From Papilionanthe hookeriana x Papilionanthe teres (taxonomy: Eukaryota > Streptophyta > Magnoliopsida > Asparagales > Orchidaceae): a DNA stretch of 64,000 nt. Under the pieces are notes generated by a model that was given only the letters and a program-made list of their open reading frames with translations, searched no databases and was not told the DNA's origin. Of the stretch, positions 33,995-45,077 are shown piece after piece. Made by a program: the position numbers and the translations under genes. The stretch is from positions 70,674,121 to 70,738,120 of the forward strand of contig CM040421.1 of NCBI GenBank assembly GCA_022702705.1, in the 5' to 3' direction. Positions within the stretch are counted from its first letter, which is position 1. Each line of letters begins with the position of its first letter.

Positions 33995-35143
33995 CTAATC
34001 ATCGTCCTCATCATCATTATCTCTCTCACTCCAAACTCTAGAAGGCACATAAGGAATATAAAATGTATGAGCAGGCATCTCAGCACTGTGATCTCCTCTA
34101 ACTAGCCTATCCATATATTGTTGATAGTTTCTTTCATGCTCATCATGTTTCATAATATATCTCTCAATATTTTCCACCTTTCCATCAATATCCTTAACAT
34201 GTTCTCTGGTTAGACTTACCTTCTTCAAAATATTTTGTAACAAACTAATCTGTGAACTAGAAAACTCATCTTTAGAGGATGATGCATGTGAAGTTGAAGC
34301 ACGAGAAGTAGAAGCTGTAGAACTAGGAGCTCTAACAGATCCTCCCTTTCAGCCAAATTCTGAATGCACAATGTAAGTGTTCACATTTACACTGGTAATA
34401 GGTCTAAGTAGCTGAAGGACTTCTTTCCATGTTTCAAACTCAACACCAGACTGGTCATAAAGAGAATGGATCAGGGAGGGAAATCCCATACCTGCAGTAG
34501 TAACAACTCTAGCACAGTTAAGAATAAAATAAAAAATAATAGCTCCATTGTCTATAGGCTTTCCCCACTGAATACAATAATTCATAACAACTCTTTCTCT
34601 CGTGACATCACTAATATGATTCGTCGGTATTAACTTAGATGAGATAAAATAATGCCAATCCTTGGAGGTGGCTTTCAACTTGGAGGCTAGAAAATTCACT
34701 CTCCGGTTATTAGTGATTTTCTACAGACCCCTTCCATCAGTCAGAAAAGACATAATCTCATCAAGTTCCCCTTCCGTACAATGATAATTTCGCATAATAA
34801 CAATCTATTTCAGGAGGCAGTAAGTAAAAAGTATTTATTACTGTGATAGAAAAATTCACTTGATGCTCCGAACCATCACCATATTTTCTTCTGTTGCTGG
34901 CAACTTTACATAGAACTCTCTCACCACAGAAACAACAGCAATAGCTGAGAAGAAACAATAATTTCTCTAATTCCTTCGATCAATCATTTCCTCAATATCT
35001 CTTCTTAGTTTATTAAACGTTCTCCCTAGAATCAATTTACATGACGAAAGTGCATCGACGTACCGATTCTCAGCTTTAGAACTCACGAACTTTTCTAAAT
35101 CAAATCGATCTTTCCCTTTCGAGCACTTTAATTTTGGAGCCAT
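33995..35143 (-). pseudogene. env-position ORF of element B (plant transposon protein domain)
   Basis: Athila-type elements carry an ORF after integrase, often called env-like, of unproven function. This one starts MAPKLKCSKGKDR at 35143. It has several stops and shifts, and its best part is 34699-34349: DWHYFISSKLIPTNHISDVT, then RVVMNYCIQWGKPID and GMGFPSLIHSLYDQSGV. These match element C (42925-42527) and the 'putative plant transposon protein' domain found in such elements. The last piece, 34243-33995, is acidic at its end (ERDNDDEDDD). No signal peptide or clear membrane segment is visible, which argues against a true envelope protein. Confidence 0.7.
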
Positions 35144-35984
35144 TTCTAAAAATTACAAAAATATTCACCATAAATTCCAAGTTCAAATTAAACTTGCTAA
35201 ACTCAACTTCTAAAGGTATAATCTACTTAATCCAAGCTTTTTCTCAAGCTTAATCTCAATTTTCCTCCATAAATACTGAGTTTCAAATTTTCATAAATGT
35301 ACTAAAAATACATGGTGAAAATCAAATACTTTTTTTTGGAGAAGTGGTCATACCATAGAGAGTTTAAATCTAACAAATTTCATTGAAAACGGCTCTAAAA
35401 TGATTCAAATCAGTGATACCCTAGGCTCCTATTTTGTGAAATCGAGAGGTTGAAGGTGACGAGGGCAAAATTGTAAATTTTCAAGATTTTAACGCCTGTA
35501 AACCAATTTTCGCGAACCAGGACCTATGCGCGAGATTACGGGGCATAGCCGTGAGTGTTGGCACTTAAGCGTCGATGGTTTGGCGCTTAGGCACCACTTA
35601 ACAGATTTTGACAATTAATCAAATCGCATTAATTGGCCTAGTTAAACACCCTTAAACGATTTAGATATTAATTTCATCCCCTAAACACACTCTAATACTC
35701 CAAATTTTCACTTAAATATCCATCGATTTACACAAATTTCACACATAAACAAACATATATTTCATTAAATTCAAAACACTTAATACAAACTAAAAATTCG
35801 ATCCAAAATACTTGGATGAAATTCTCCAAACACAAGTTCCTTACTCATATAATTAAACACAATAACCATATAATTAAAAAGCAATGTACTTTAAAACACA
35901 AACATTAAAACAATCATAACAACAATACAAATACTGAACACTAAACAAAGATAACTATATCACAAGACCACACATAATTTAATT
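35144..35984 (-). other. Spacer between the small ORF and the env-position ORF of element B
   Basis: This is non-coding. It contains a GC-rich block with GGCGCTTAGGCACC-type words at about 35510-35600, in the same relative place as the block in element C near 43670. Confidence 0.5.
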
Positions 35985-36380
35985 TTATTCTCCGTTAGGT
36001 GAGATATATCTTGAACCACCATTAGTTCCATTTGAGCCATCTGGAAAGTAAATCTGATAAAACGGACGATGATTAAAAACTCTTACAACTTCTTCTAACC
36101 AATTGTTTTTCAGATACATCGCTTTATCTACTTCTTCCATATGACTTGTATAACTGAATTTCATTTTGAGTTGCCTTACATTGTGTCCTAAATAAGCGTT
36201 AGTTTCATTTACCTTTGCTTCAATTGAAGCCACGTCAGCCTTGATCTTTGAAACCCTTTCTACAATCCCGTGAATACTAACTGCTAGGAACCCATTGTAT
36301 AATTCTTATGCATTCTCACAAATTAACTTCTTCTTATTAGCTTCTTCTTTCTTCTTAACTTCTCTCTCCTAAGAAGACAT
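35985..36380 (-). pseudogene. Small heptad-rich ORF of element B
   Basis: It starts MSS at 36380 and has two in-frame stops near its beginning, then a run of charged helix-like sequence (KVNETNAYLGHNVRQLKMKF) to 35985. Element C has the same ORF, open, at 44476-44117; the two share the order of charged helices and a MYxKNxWxEE-like motif. The function is unknown. It was perhaps a coiled-coil partner of the neighbouring env-position product. Confidence 0.5.
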
Positions 36381-36870
36381 TTTTGCTCTCAAAATATTCT
36401 TTCAGATGACTCAGAAATGAAAATAAGAACTGGAGCAAGTATCGCTTAATTCTGGACCTTTTTATAGACTTTGGAAGTCTTAGAACCGACCCATGTCGTG
36501 TCTTACCTCCTAAATAACTCCTAAAACGTCTCACCCACGATTTAAGCTTCTAGAACCACATTTATCATAATTTTTAACTGAGGCGCCTATGCGCCAACAT
36601 CTGGCGCATAAGCGCCAATGCTTAATTTAGCACATGTTTGTCAAATATCCAAATCTTCATTCTAACTCCTATAAGTCATCATTTAAGGTTCAAATAACAC
36701 CACTATAGCATATAAACTTCAAAATACAACCACATTTCTCTGATCAAACCAAATAAAAGCACACAAAGCAAACATAAAGCAATGCACACTGATAAATATA
36801 GGTTGTCTCTCACAAAGCGCTTGGTTTAACGTCTTCAGCCTGACATACCCAGAGCTTATTCTGAGTGATC
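36381..36870 (-). other. Junction of pol end and 3' region, element B
   Basis: This is non-coding. It contains GGCGCC-type palindromic words at 36580-36620. At 36808-36850 is a reversed copy of the post-pol motif known in Athila elements (GACGTTAAACCAAGCGC followed by GAGACAACC here). Confidence 0.5.
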
Positions 36871-39201
36871 CAACATTAAATTATTATCAATTTTAGGTTG
36901 ATCGACTAAAAAATAAGGTTTAAGTCTATGATCGTTAACTTTAAATATTTTTCCAGTCTTAGGATCTTTAATATCCATAGCTCAATAGGGATAAACTTTT
37001 ATCACAATAAATAGGCCCATCCACTTGGACTTAAGTTTTCCAGCAAATATTTCTAATCTAGCATTATATAACAAAACTTATTGTCTAGGCTTAAGATTTT
37101 TAGTTAGAATCTTCCGATCATACCATAACTTCATCTATTCTTTATAAATCTTAGCAATTTCATAGGATTCATTCCTTATCTCTTCAAGCTCATTTAATTG
37201 CAAAAATCTCTTTTCACCAGCATCTTTTAAATTATAATTGAACTCTTTAATAGCCCAATATACTTTATGTTAAAGTTCAACTGGTAAATAACAAGCTTTT
37301 CCAAAAATTAGCTTATATGGGGACATTCCTATATGAGTTTTGTATTCAGTCCTATAGGCCCACAAAGCATAATCCATTTAATTGACCAATCCTTTCTATT
37401 TGGATTAACAATCTTTTCTAATATTCTTTTAATTTCACGATTGGATAATAGTACCAAACCAGTAGTTTGCAGATGATATGCAGTAGCAATGCGATGGTTA
37501 AGAAGATATTTCTTTACTAGCTTTTCCATAATGGCATATCTAAAATGACTTCCCCCATCAGTTATGATGACTCTTGGAATTCCAAATCTGCAAACTATAT
37601 TCTTTCTTAAAAATTTTGCAACACTTTAAGCATCACATCAAGGTAAAGCAACAACTTCTATCCATTTGGATACATTGTCTACTGCTATCAAAATGTAAGT
37701 ATTTCTAAAAGATGGTGTAAATAGTCCCATGAAATCTAATCCCTAAACGTCAAATATTTCAACTTCCAACAAATAATTGAGGGGCATCTTATTTCTTCTG
37801 GAAATATTGCCTACACATTGAAATTGATCACAATTTTTAATATAAGCATTAACATCCTTAAAAATTGTAGGCCAATAAAATCTAGATTGTATGATTTTAT
37901 ATGCAATTTTATCAACCCCAAAATATCCCCCAAAATCAGAATTATGACATTTTTGAATAGTTTCATAAGTTTCCTCTAAAGGAACACATCTTCAAATAAT
38001 TAGATCATTTCTTGTTTATATAAAATTGGGTCGTCCCAAAAATAAGTCTTAGCTTCAGATAAAACTTTCTTCCTCTCTTGGTATGTCAAACCATAGGGTA
38101 AAATATCACTAACAATAAAGTTTACCATGTCGGCATACCACGGAGCACGCCACTCATTAATAGTGAATAATTTTTCATCAGGAAAATATTCATTGATTTC
38201 ATCATCAGAAAAGAGAGGTTTTTCAAAGTCAAGCATGAATAGATGATCAGCAATTTGATTATCAACACCCTTTATATCTACTATTTCAAAATCAAATTCT
38301 TGCAAAAGAAAAATCCATCTTATAAGTCTTTTTTTGCATCCATCTTCTTCATTAGATACTTAATAACATAATGGTTAGTATGCACCACACATTTTGTTCT
38401 AATTAAATATAATCTGACTTTATCAAAGGAAAATACTATAACTAGTAATGCTTTCTCAGTTGTGATATAATTAATTTGAGCTTCATCCAGAGTTCTACTA
38501 GCATAGTAGATTAGTTTGAAAATCTTATCATATTTTTGACCTAAAAAAGCTTCAATAGCATAATCACCAGCATCACACATTATTTCAAAAGGTTTTTCCC
38601 AGTTTGGTGAAACTATAACATGTGTAGTGATTAATTTTTCTTTCGATGATTCAAAAGATTTTAGTCATTCTTCATCAAAATTAAAAACTACATCTTTTTC
38701 CAGTAAACGACATAATGGCTATGAGATTTTTAAAAAGTCTTTAATATAACGCCTGTAGAATCCAACATGTCCCAGAAAACTTCTAATTCCCCTTACATTT
38801 GTTAGGCAAGGTAAATTAGCGAGCACTTAAATTTTTGCAGGATCTGCCTCCATACCTTTTTTTGATATACGATGTCCTAAAACAATTCCTCCTGCTACCA
38901 TAAATTGAAATTTTTCCTAATTAAGGAATAAGTTAGTTTCTTCACAGTGCTTAAGAACCCTTGATAGATGTTCTAAACATGATTCAAATGAAATTCCAAA
39001 CACTGAAAAGTCAACAATAAAACTTCAATTGATTTTTCAAATAAATCACAAAAAATTGCCATCATACATCTCTGAAATGTAGCAGGGGCATTACATAAAC
39101 TAAAGGGCATTCTTCTAAAAGAAAATGTACCATAAGGACTGGTAAAAGTTGTTTTCTCTTGATTCTCAAGAGCAATTTGTATTTGGTGGTACTGACCCTC
39201 G
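36871..39201 (-). pseudogene. pol remains of element B (RT C-terminal part, RNase H, integrase), Athila-type
   Basis: Reading down the minus strand it starts abruptly inside RT with GQYHQIQIALENQEKTTFTS and FRRMPFSLCNAPATFQRCMM (39186-39040), where gag, protease and the first half of RT should precede. RNase H follows (CDAGDYAIEAFLGQKYDKIF, YYASRTLDEA; 38580-38320), then EFDFEIVDIKGVDNQIADHL (38300). The integrase zinc-binding part and core (DFMGLF, IITDGGSHFRY) lie at 37960-37540, and the C-terminal part at 37529-37329. Many stops and shifts occur throughout. The clean break at about 39202-39220 coincides with a PBS-like site. Confidence 0.75.
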
Positions 39202-39219
39202 ATCCACAGCAATGCACCA
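39202..39219 (-). promoter_or_regulatory. PBS-like site joined directly to RT sequence
   Basis: On the minus strand TTTTTGGTGCATTGCTGTGGAT resembles a tRNA-Asp PBS preceded by the T-run usual at Athila LTR ends. Immediately beyond it begins RT coding sequence. The usual leader, gag and protease (several kb) are missing. Confidence 0.4.
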
Positions 39220-39220
39220 A

Positions 39221-40793
39221 AAACTTAGTTTGCAATCGCCAAACAATGCAGTAATTTTTGCTATCAAAAATATGTTATAGCCAATACTTTGACTTAAATA
39301 ATAATAGCGGCTAGTGTATATAAATATAATTTTATGGAAAATATTTTACACACTAGGGGTACTACGTAAGTATACACATTGTATCAAGTAATATAAGGCT
39401 TTAAATAAAGACCCCATTATCGATCCTACGAGGAGGATTATAGATTTTTATTTTAATTTTATGTATTTCTTTTAAAGTTAAAAAGTTGATATTTAATTTA
39501 CTAGATGCAAAAATAAAGCAGTAATAAAGAAATGATTGATGTAAATAAAAATAAGTGAACAACTTTCTTCCTTTCAATTAATCCAAGACTTTTTTAGATA
39601 ATGTAATATTCGTGGAGAATATAAATTTATGGTATTGTGCCAAATAGAAGCATTCCTATTCTTTACCTTCGCTCGATAGTATAAAGAACTTTGACTAATC
39701 TAAGGTCTCAAAACTCTTCAAATGATTTTAACAAGTTAAATGACCAATTTAAATAATAAATTAAGATCCGGTATTAATATCATCACAATGTTTAAAATAT
39801 ATGTATAGTTTTTAATTCTCCAACGAATGTTATATTATCTTATTTATCTTTTCATAATTGAAAGGAGAAAGTAAAGTAACTACTCAGAACACATTGAATT
39901 TAGACAACAAAACATATAAATAAAACTTTGAATCAAAATACAAATACTTATCTCAAGTGTTTCTCCAACTGAACCTCTGAATCCTTCTGACTCCATAGCA
40001 AATAGACTTCAAAAGCACCGACTCTTCAAATACTCTCAATATAAACTCTAAATAAACTCACTAATTAATAAAAGAAACTATAAACATGGCCCTTAAAATA
40101 TTTCTCTAATTTTTCTCTCTAAATGGAACTATGGGGCTAGGGTACTAGGTTGGGTGCCTCTCTAATTTTAGGCTGGTATTGGGCATTTTTCTCCGAAGGA
40201 GTAGACTTCTATTTATAGGCTTCAAGGGTTGCCTTGAGACATCTCTTCAAAATGTGTCCATGTTCAATGAATCTTCTAGAAGGTGTGTCTGGCGCCTAGG
40301 CGCCAGATTCTGGCATTTAGGCGCCTAGGCACCAGATTCTGGCATCTAGGCGCCGGACTCCGCATCCAGTTCTTCGCACCTCTTCACTTTGGATCGCACC
40401 TCTTCGCAATCCTAACTGTTTCCAAGCGTACAAATACAATGTATCACATTTCCTATAATCCAGGAATAACTGCCAATCTTATAGATGGTCCAATAACCAC
40501 TAACGCCGTCAAAATAACCGTCCAAAAGTTGTCAAAAATCTTACAGAATTCTATATCGAACTGGCGCTTAGGCGTTGGATTCTGGCGCCTAGGCGCCAGG
40601 CCAATTATTTTAATAATTTTGCATTTTGGCTCCTTTTTTGCTCCTTTTCGCTCGTTTTTCATCTTTTTTTCTTTCTTGAACATTTTTTCATCACCTACAT
40701 CCAAAACACAAAAATACCTTTCATTAAAGCATAATATCCTTAAGAATTTGATAAAAATTAAGGCTTAAAATTAAGTATTTTTTTCATGGATCA
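39221..40793 (-). repeat. LTR between elements C and B (Athila-type, about 1.57 kb)
   Basis: It starts TGATCCATG at 40793 after the polypurine tract AAGTTTGGGGGATTT (40808-40794) and ends near 39221, before the PBS-like site. It has GGCGCCTAGGCGCC palindromes at 40290-40370 and 40560-40600 and the lineage block with GATCGATAATGGGG near 39420. It serves as the 3' LTR of C and, by position, as the 5' LTR of B. It is too diverged from 30754-32470 to be the pair from one insertion event. Confidence 0.65.
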
Positions 40794-42526
40794 AAATCCC
40801 CCAAACTTAAATGTTATTTGTCCTCAAGTAACCTTTTTTACTATATAAAATGTATAACAATTGGAATAAAAGATAAATATTTAAGATTTCTTATAATTTT
40901 TTTATTTTATAAAGGCTTTAGTAAATCATTAACCAAATTTTACTAAGTTTAATTTTAAGAATTTAAAGAATATTTAACTACCAAATCATAAGATTTAAAA
41001 AATTTTTTATTCACTTCAAAAATAATTGTAGTTTATTATATTAAAAACACATAAATTATTTACAAGAAAAAGATCATCATGAAAATCTTGTCTAATAAAG
41101 ATTCTTGCATAAAAATTAAGTAAAATATGTAATCAGTTTTTTTTCTTATAAGCTAATTCAAGTGAAGCCAATTTTTTATTAGGCATCTCCTCAAGCTTCT
41201 CCTCTCCCTTTTTCTTTTTTTTTTTGTTTTTTACAGAGAGGATTACTATATCTGGATAACCTGTTAATGGTTTTGAACTTAGCTATCCTTAACTTATATT
41301 TTCAAACTTATACATTTTCACTTCATTACTATAACATGAATAGATTTCAAAAAGAATTTCAATCTTTTCTTTTTCAAGTTATAATTTTTGATTTCTTAAT
41401 ACTTCTAAAATTCAATTATTTCTACTATGAATAGAAAAATTTCTTAATCTTACTCTTCTTTAAGTTCAATAATTCTATTCTTAAAATCAATCAAAGTTAT
41501 TAAAATTTTGGTTAATTCTACTAAATTATTTATAATTTCAAAAATTTAAATGATCTTAAATAGATTCTTCATTCCTTATCTTATGTTAATATTTTTTAGA
41601 AAATATTAGTTCATTAAGGACAAATAAAATTTAAATTTTCATGTATTTTCCCTTCCCCCAAACTTAAGTTTTGGTATATCATAAAACAAATTTAAAGTAT
41701 GAGAGAAAGAATGGTACAATTTAAAAAGGAATTTTTATAAGTATGTAAAAACAGTCTAAAAAGAAAAATTTACTTCTACATATGCTTTTTATGAATATTA
41801 CTAAAATAACGAAGCATATATAAAAGTAAGCAGGCTCATTCATTTTTTATATCGATAAGCTGAACTAAATGACTATACTACTCATAAGTAATGGAAACGA
41901 ACAATATTACTAACTATTTAAGAATACTAAACGAGTAAGTCGAAACGTAAATAAACATTAATTCATCCAAATTTTAGTCTTCAACACAATACACTAAATA
42001 TTTAAAACAGTCTCAACATCAAACAATCCACACAAAGTTTCATAAACAAATCTACACTAACTAACAACCAGCAACAAACAACAAACAGTACTAGCAAACA
42101 AGAAATAAACTAACAACAGAATCAGCACATCTCAGAGGTAAATCAAGCTACTAATCACTATCTGTAGCCTCGTCATCGTCATCACCAAAAGAAAACTCCA
42201 CATCCTTTGGATCAACATATGGTGTAAATCTAGGACAGGTAGGAAACTGAACATCATGCTCACCCATCAAGAGTCTCACTAAAGACTCTGAATACTCAGC
42301 AGCATAATCACTTTTCCTTTGGGTATATTCAGATAGATGATCAATCTTCTTGTCTATTGTATCTACACTGTAGTGAGTTAGAAATAACTCATTCGCTGCT
42401 CCGGAAATTGATTATGCATCGATTCCGAAACTAGATGGTGGCTCGGCGAGTAGAAGTAGATGGTCTAGAAGTAGAAGCTCTACCTGGAGTAGGTACAGAA
42501 GTAGAAGGACCAGTAGATCTCTTCCC
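40794..42526 (-). other. 3' untranslated region of element C
   Basis: This is AT-rich and non-coding apart from the end of the broken env-position frame (to about 42430). A second purine-rich run, AAGTTTGGGGGAAGGG on the minus strand at about 41670-41655, looks like an extra polypurine tract. Confidence 0.5.
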
Positions 42527-43309
42527 TCAAAGATGATCATAAATGCTAAAACTATCCTGCTTAATTGCCTTTGTAGTCTTCATCTTCCCCTCTGATATAT
42601 CAGCAGAAACTCCATTGCTCATGCATAAAGAATGAATCAAGGATGGGAATCCTAATCCCACAGAAGTGCTGGATCTAGAAATCGATTCCACTAAATCATA
42701 AATAATACCACCAACTTCTATTGGCTTCCTCTTCAAAATACAGTAGTTCAAGATAGCTCGATCTCTGGTAACTTCGCTCTGGTGGTTGGAAGGTAGAAGT
42801 CTAGCAGAAATAAAATGATGCCATGCCTTTGAAATACCATTTAGCTTAGAAGATTTGAAGTTCACCCGTTTGTCGTTCCAGATCTTCCAAGTTCTAGTGC
42901 CATCAATTAGATATGCAATAATCATCTCAAGATGTCCCTCAGATGGAGATAAACCAGAATAGTAGCATTCGATGGTAAATGGCAGACCGTAGAAAATATC
43001 GATCCGTTCCGGAGTAAATCCTACTCTGACACCTCAAACGAAGACTTCGTAGTCTTCCGCATCCAAAAAAATGGCATAAAACTCGCGTACAATAGGAATA
43101 ATGGCAACAGCAGTGAAATAACAGAATCGTTGCCAGTTGTGTGCAACGATCGTGTTCTCGATCATTTCACCAGGATTGTAAAAACTGCGCTCCTAGATAA
43201 ACTTTCTTGACGTCGCAAATTTGTGATAATGAAAATGCACTGCCGCAGTCGAAAACTTGCTACTGTCGAAATTTTCTCGTGCCTTTCCTCGTTTAGATTT
43301 TGGTGCCAT
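42527..43309 (-). pseudogene. env-position ORF of element C (plant transposon protein domain)
   Basis: It starts MAPKSKRGKAREN at 43309 and stays in one frame to 42527 with two internal stops. It has VAHNWQRFCYFTAVAIIPIV, GFTPERIDIFYGLPF, and AWHHFISARLLPSNHQSEVT with RAILNYCILKRKPIE. GLGFPSLIHSLC is followed by GV. The pattern is that of the plant transposon protein domain placed after integrase in Athila-type elements. The single hydrophobic stretch (VAIIPIV) is too short for a transmembrane anchor. It is the best preserved of the two env-position ORFs here. Confidence 0.75.
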
Positions 43310-44116
43310 CTAAACGTGAAAGAAAACACAAATAAATTAAGGAATCAAAGATTTAAACTCTTTATAAGCTTGAGAAACTCAAAATGAGTTTAAAAATTCA
43401 TGGAGAAACTATAAAAATCAAAATTTTTCTCAAAATTTTGGTTTTTAGCAAAAAATAGGAAAAATTATGGTAAGAATAAAAAATAAATGGATTAGAATGT
43501 AGATCTGACCTCGAGATGAAGAAATCAAGTGATTTCGGGCTCAAAAACTTGATATTTTAACCTCAAAATAGATCTAGAGGGTGGGTTTCACGAAAAAGAG
43601 GAAGGGGATGAAGCTTAGGCGTTAACCATGGCTAATGAGGTTTAAATGCTAAGTTTTGGTAAGCAGGCTGAACCGGCGCCTAGGCGCTGAATTCTGACGC
43701 CCAGGCGCCAGACTCGCCTTTCAAAAAAATCACTTTAAAAATTTTATTTTCCACCAAAACTCATAAATTCAATTGCCAATTACTCATATTAGTGTAGTGC
43801 CTCAGTTTCCAACTTCCAAATTTTTTTCCAAAAATTTTAAAAATTAAAAATTGAATCCACCAATTAAACACAAGGTTTAAATCAAACTCTTCTAATTCCA
43901 TTCATAATCTTCAATTTTGGCTCAATACAATAAAGATAAGTATAGTAATATGATTCAAGTCATAACAAATAATCAAACTACACAATTTTAAAGTAAATAC
44001 AACACACATTGAGCAATAAATCAAACACACCAACAATACAATCGATTTACTAAATCGATATAACGACACACTAATAAAATTCTAGATCACACCACAATAA
44101 CTATCTAATCTTCAAA
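43310..44116 (-). other. Spacer between the small ORF and the env-position ORF of element C
   Basis: This is non-coding. A GC-rich palindromic block (CGGCGCCTAGGCGC and CCAGGCGCCAGAC) lies at 43674-43712, matching the position of a similar block in element B. Confidence 0.55.
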
Positions 44117-44476
44117 TTAGAAATTCCCATTCTCTTCACAATTAAGATTACTCGGCCTACTTGGGAAGAATACTAATGCTCTCGGAAAATCCGTAGCCGT
44201 TTTCTTCTCGATCCATTTGTTCTTCGCATACATCTCCACTTGAGCATCCTGATAGGTCGCTAGATGATTGAATTGAAGCTTCGCCTGGCATTCCAGATGT
44301 TCAATTTGATGATACATCTCATGGAGGCGATCTCCAATACTTTTGAATTCTGCTTCAGATTTATCTAGACGACTTGAAATTTTCTCCAAACATACGGTGA
44401 TAAAACCATTGACGTAGGGTTGAGGATCCTTTGAACCTTTGTCTCTAGCCTCTTCTCCAAGATTTCTTCTCTCCAT
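44117..44476 (-). CDS. Small heptad-rich ORF of element C, unknown function
   Basis: This is a complete open frame of about 119 codons starting MERRNLGEEARDKGSKDPQP. The middle part (EKISSRLDKSEAEFKSIGDR, then a MYHQIEHLECQAKLQF stretch) is charged with regularly spaced hydrophobic residues and probably forms a coiled coil. It lies between pol and the env-position ORF, as its broken homologue does in element B. I chose this ATG over an upstream non-ATG extension. Because the neighbouring genes are dead, it is probably a relic that happens to have no stop. Confidence 0.5.
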   Translation of the reverse strand: MERRNLGEEARDKGSKDPQPYVNGFITVCLEKISSRLDKSEAEFKSIGDRLHEMYHQIEHLECQAKLQFNHLATYQDAQVEMYAKNKWIEKKTATDFPRALVFFPSRPSNLNCEENGNF

Positions 44477-45077
44477 TTCTTCTCTAATCACTCAAGAATG
44501 AAGTGTCTAGGTTGTGATTTTGGTTGCTTAGGGATTGGGGATGAAGATGGGGTAATTTAAAGGAGAAAATCGTGTGAAAAATTAAAAATTTTCAGTTTTT
44601 ACACGATCCAGTAATTGTGGCGCTTAGGCGCCAAATCTGGCGCCTAGGCACCGGACCCATCGATACACAGTTTATTCTGGCGCTCAGGCACCAAATTCTG
44701 GTGCCTAGGCGTCGGAACCATGTTCGACTCCGTTTTGCCTCTCGTCAAATTTCAAAGTTTCGTTTTCCAAAATAGGTAAATTAGAATGGTAAGATCAATA
44801 TAGACTTAGTAACACAAATTATTAACAATCATATTAAAGGTTAACTTGATCTCCTTTTTACTCACATATGAAATGGAGTGATCCAAAGTCCAAACTTTAT
44901 ATACTTCGAGATAATTTTTAGCTTAAGTCAATGAAGACTTGTTAGCATCCAATTTTCTAAAGTTATATAAAATTAGTCAAGACCGAGGCATAACCTTACA
45001 TTGAAAATGTAAAAACACACAAAAATAACTATGGGTTGCCTCCCACAAAGTGTTTGGTTTAACGTCGTCAGCCCGAC
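44477..45077 (-). other. Junction of pol end and 3' region, element C
   Basis: This is non-coding. GGCGCC-type palindromes lie at 44617-44725. The conserved post-pol motif of Athila-type elements, GACGACGTTAAACC...GTGGGAGGCAACCC on the minus strand, is at 45070-45028. Confidence 0.6.

Noticed and set aside
33995..35143. A real envelope glycoprotein in the Athila-type copies
   Set aside because: No signal peptide, no clear transmembrane segment and no fusion-peptide-like stretch is visible; only the plant transposon protein pattern is.
40283..40768. 161-codon plus-strand frame with RRQ/RRLGTRFWHLGA repeats
   Set aside because: It is translated palindromic GGCGCC repeats within an Athila-type LTR; no homologue is kept in the LTR of element B.
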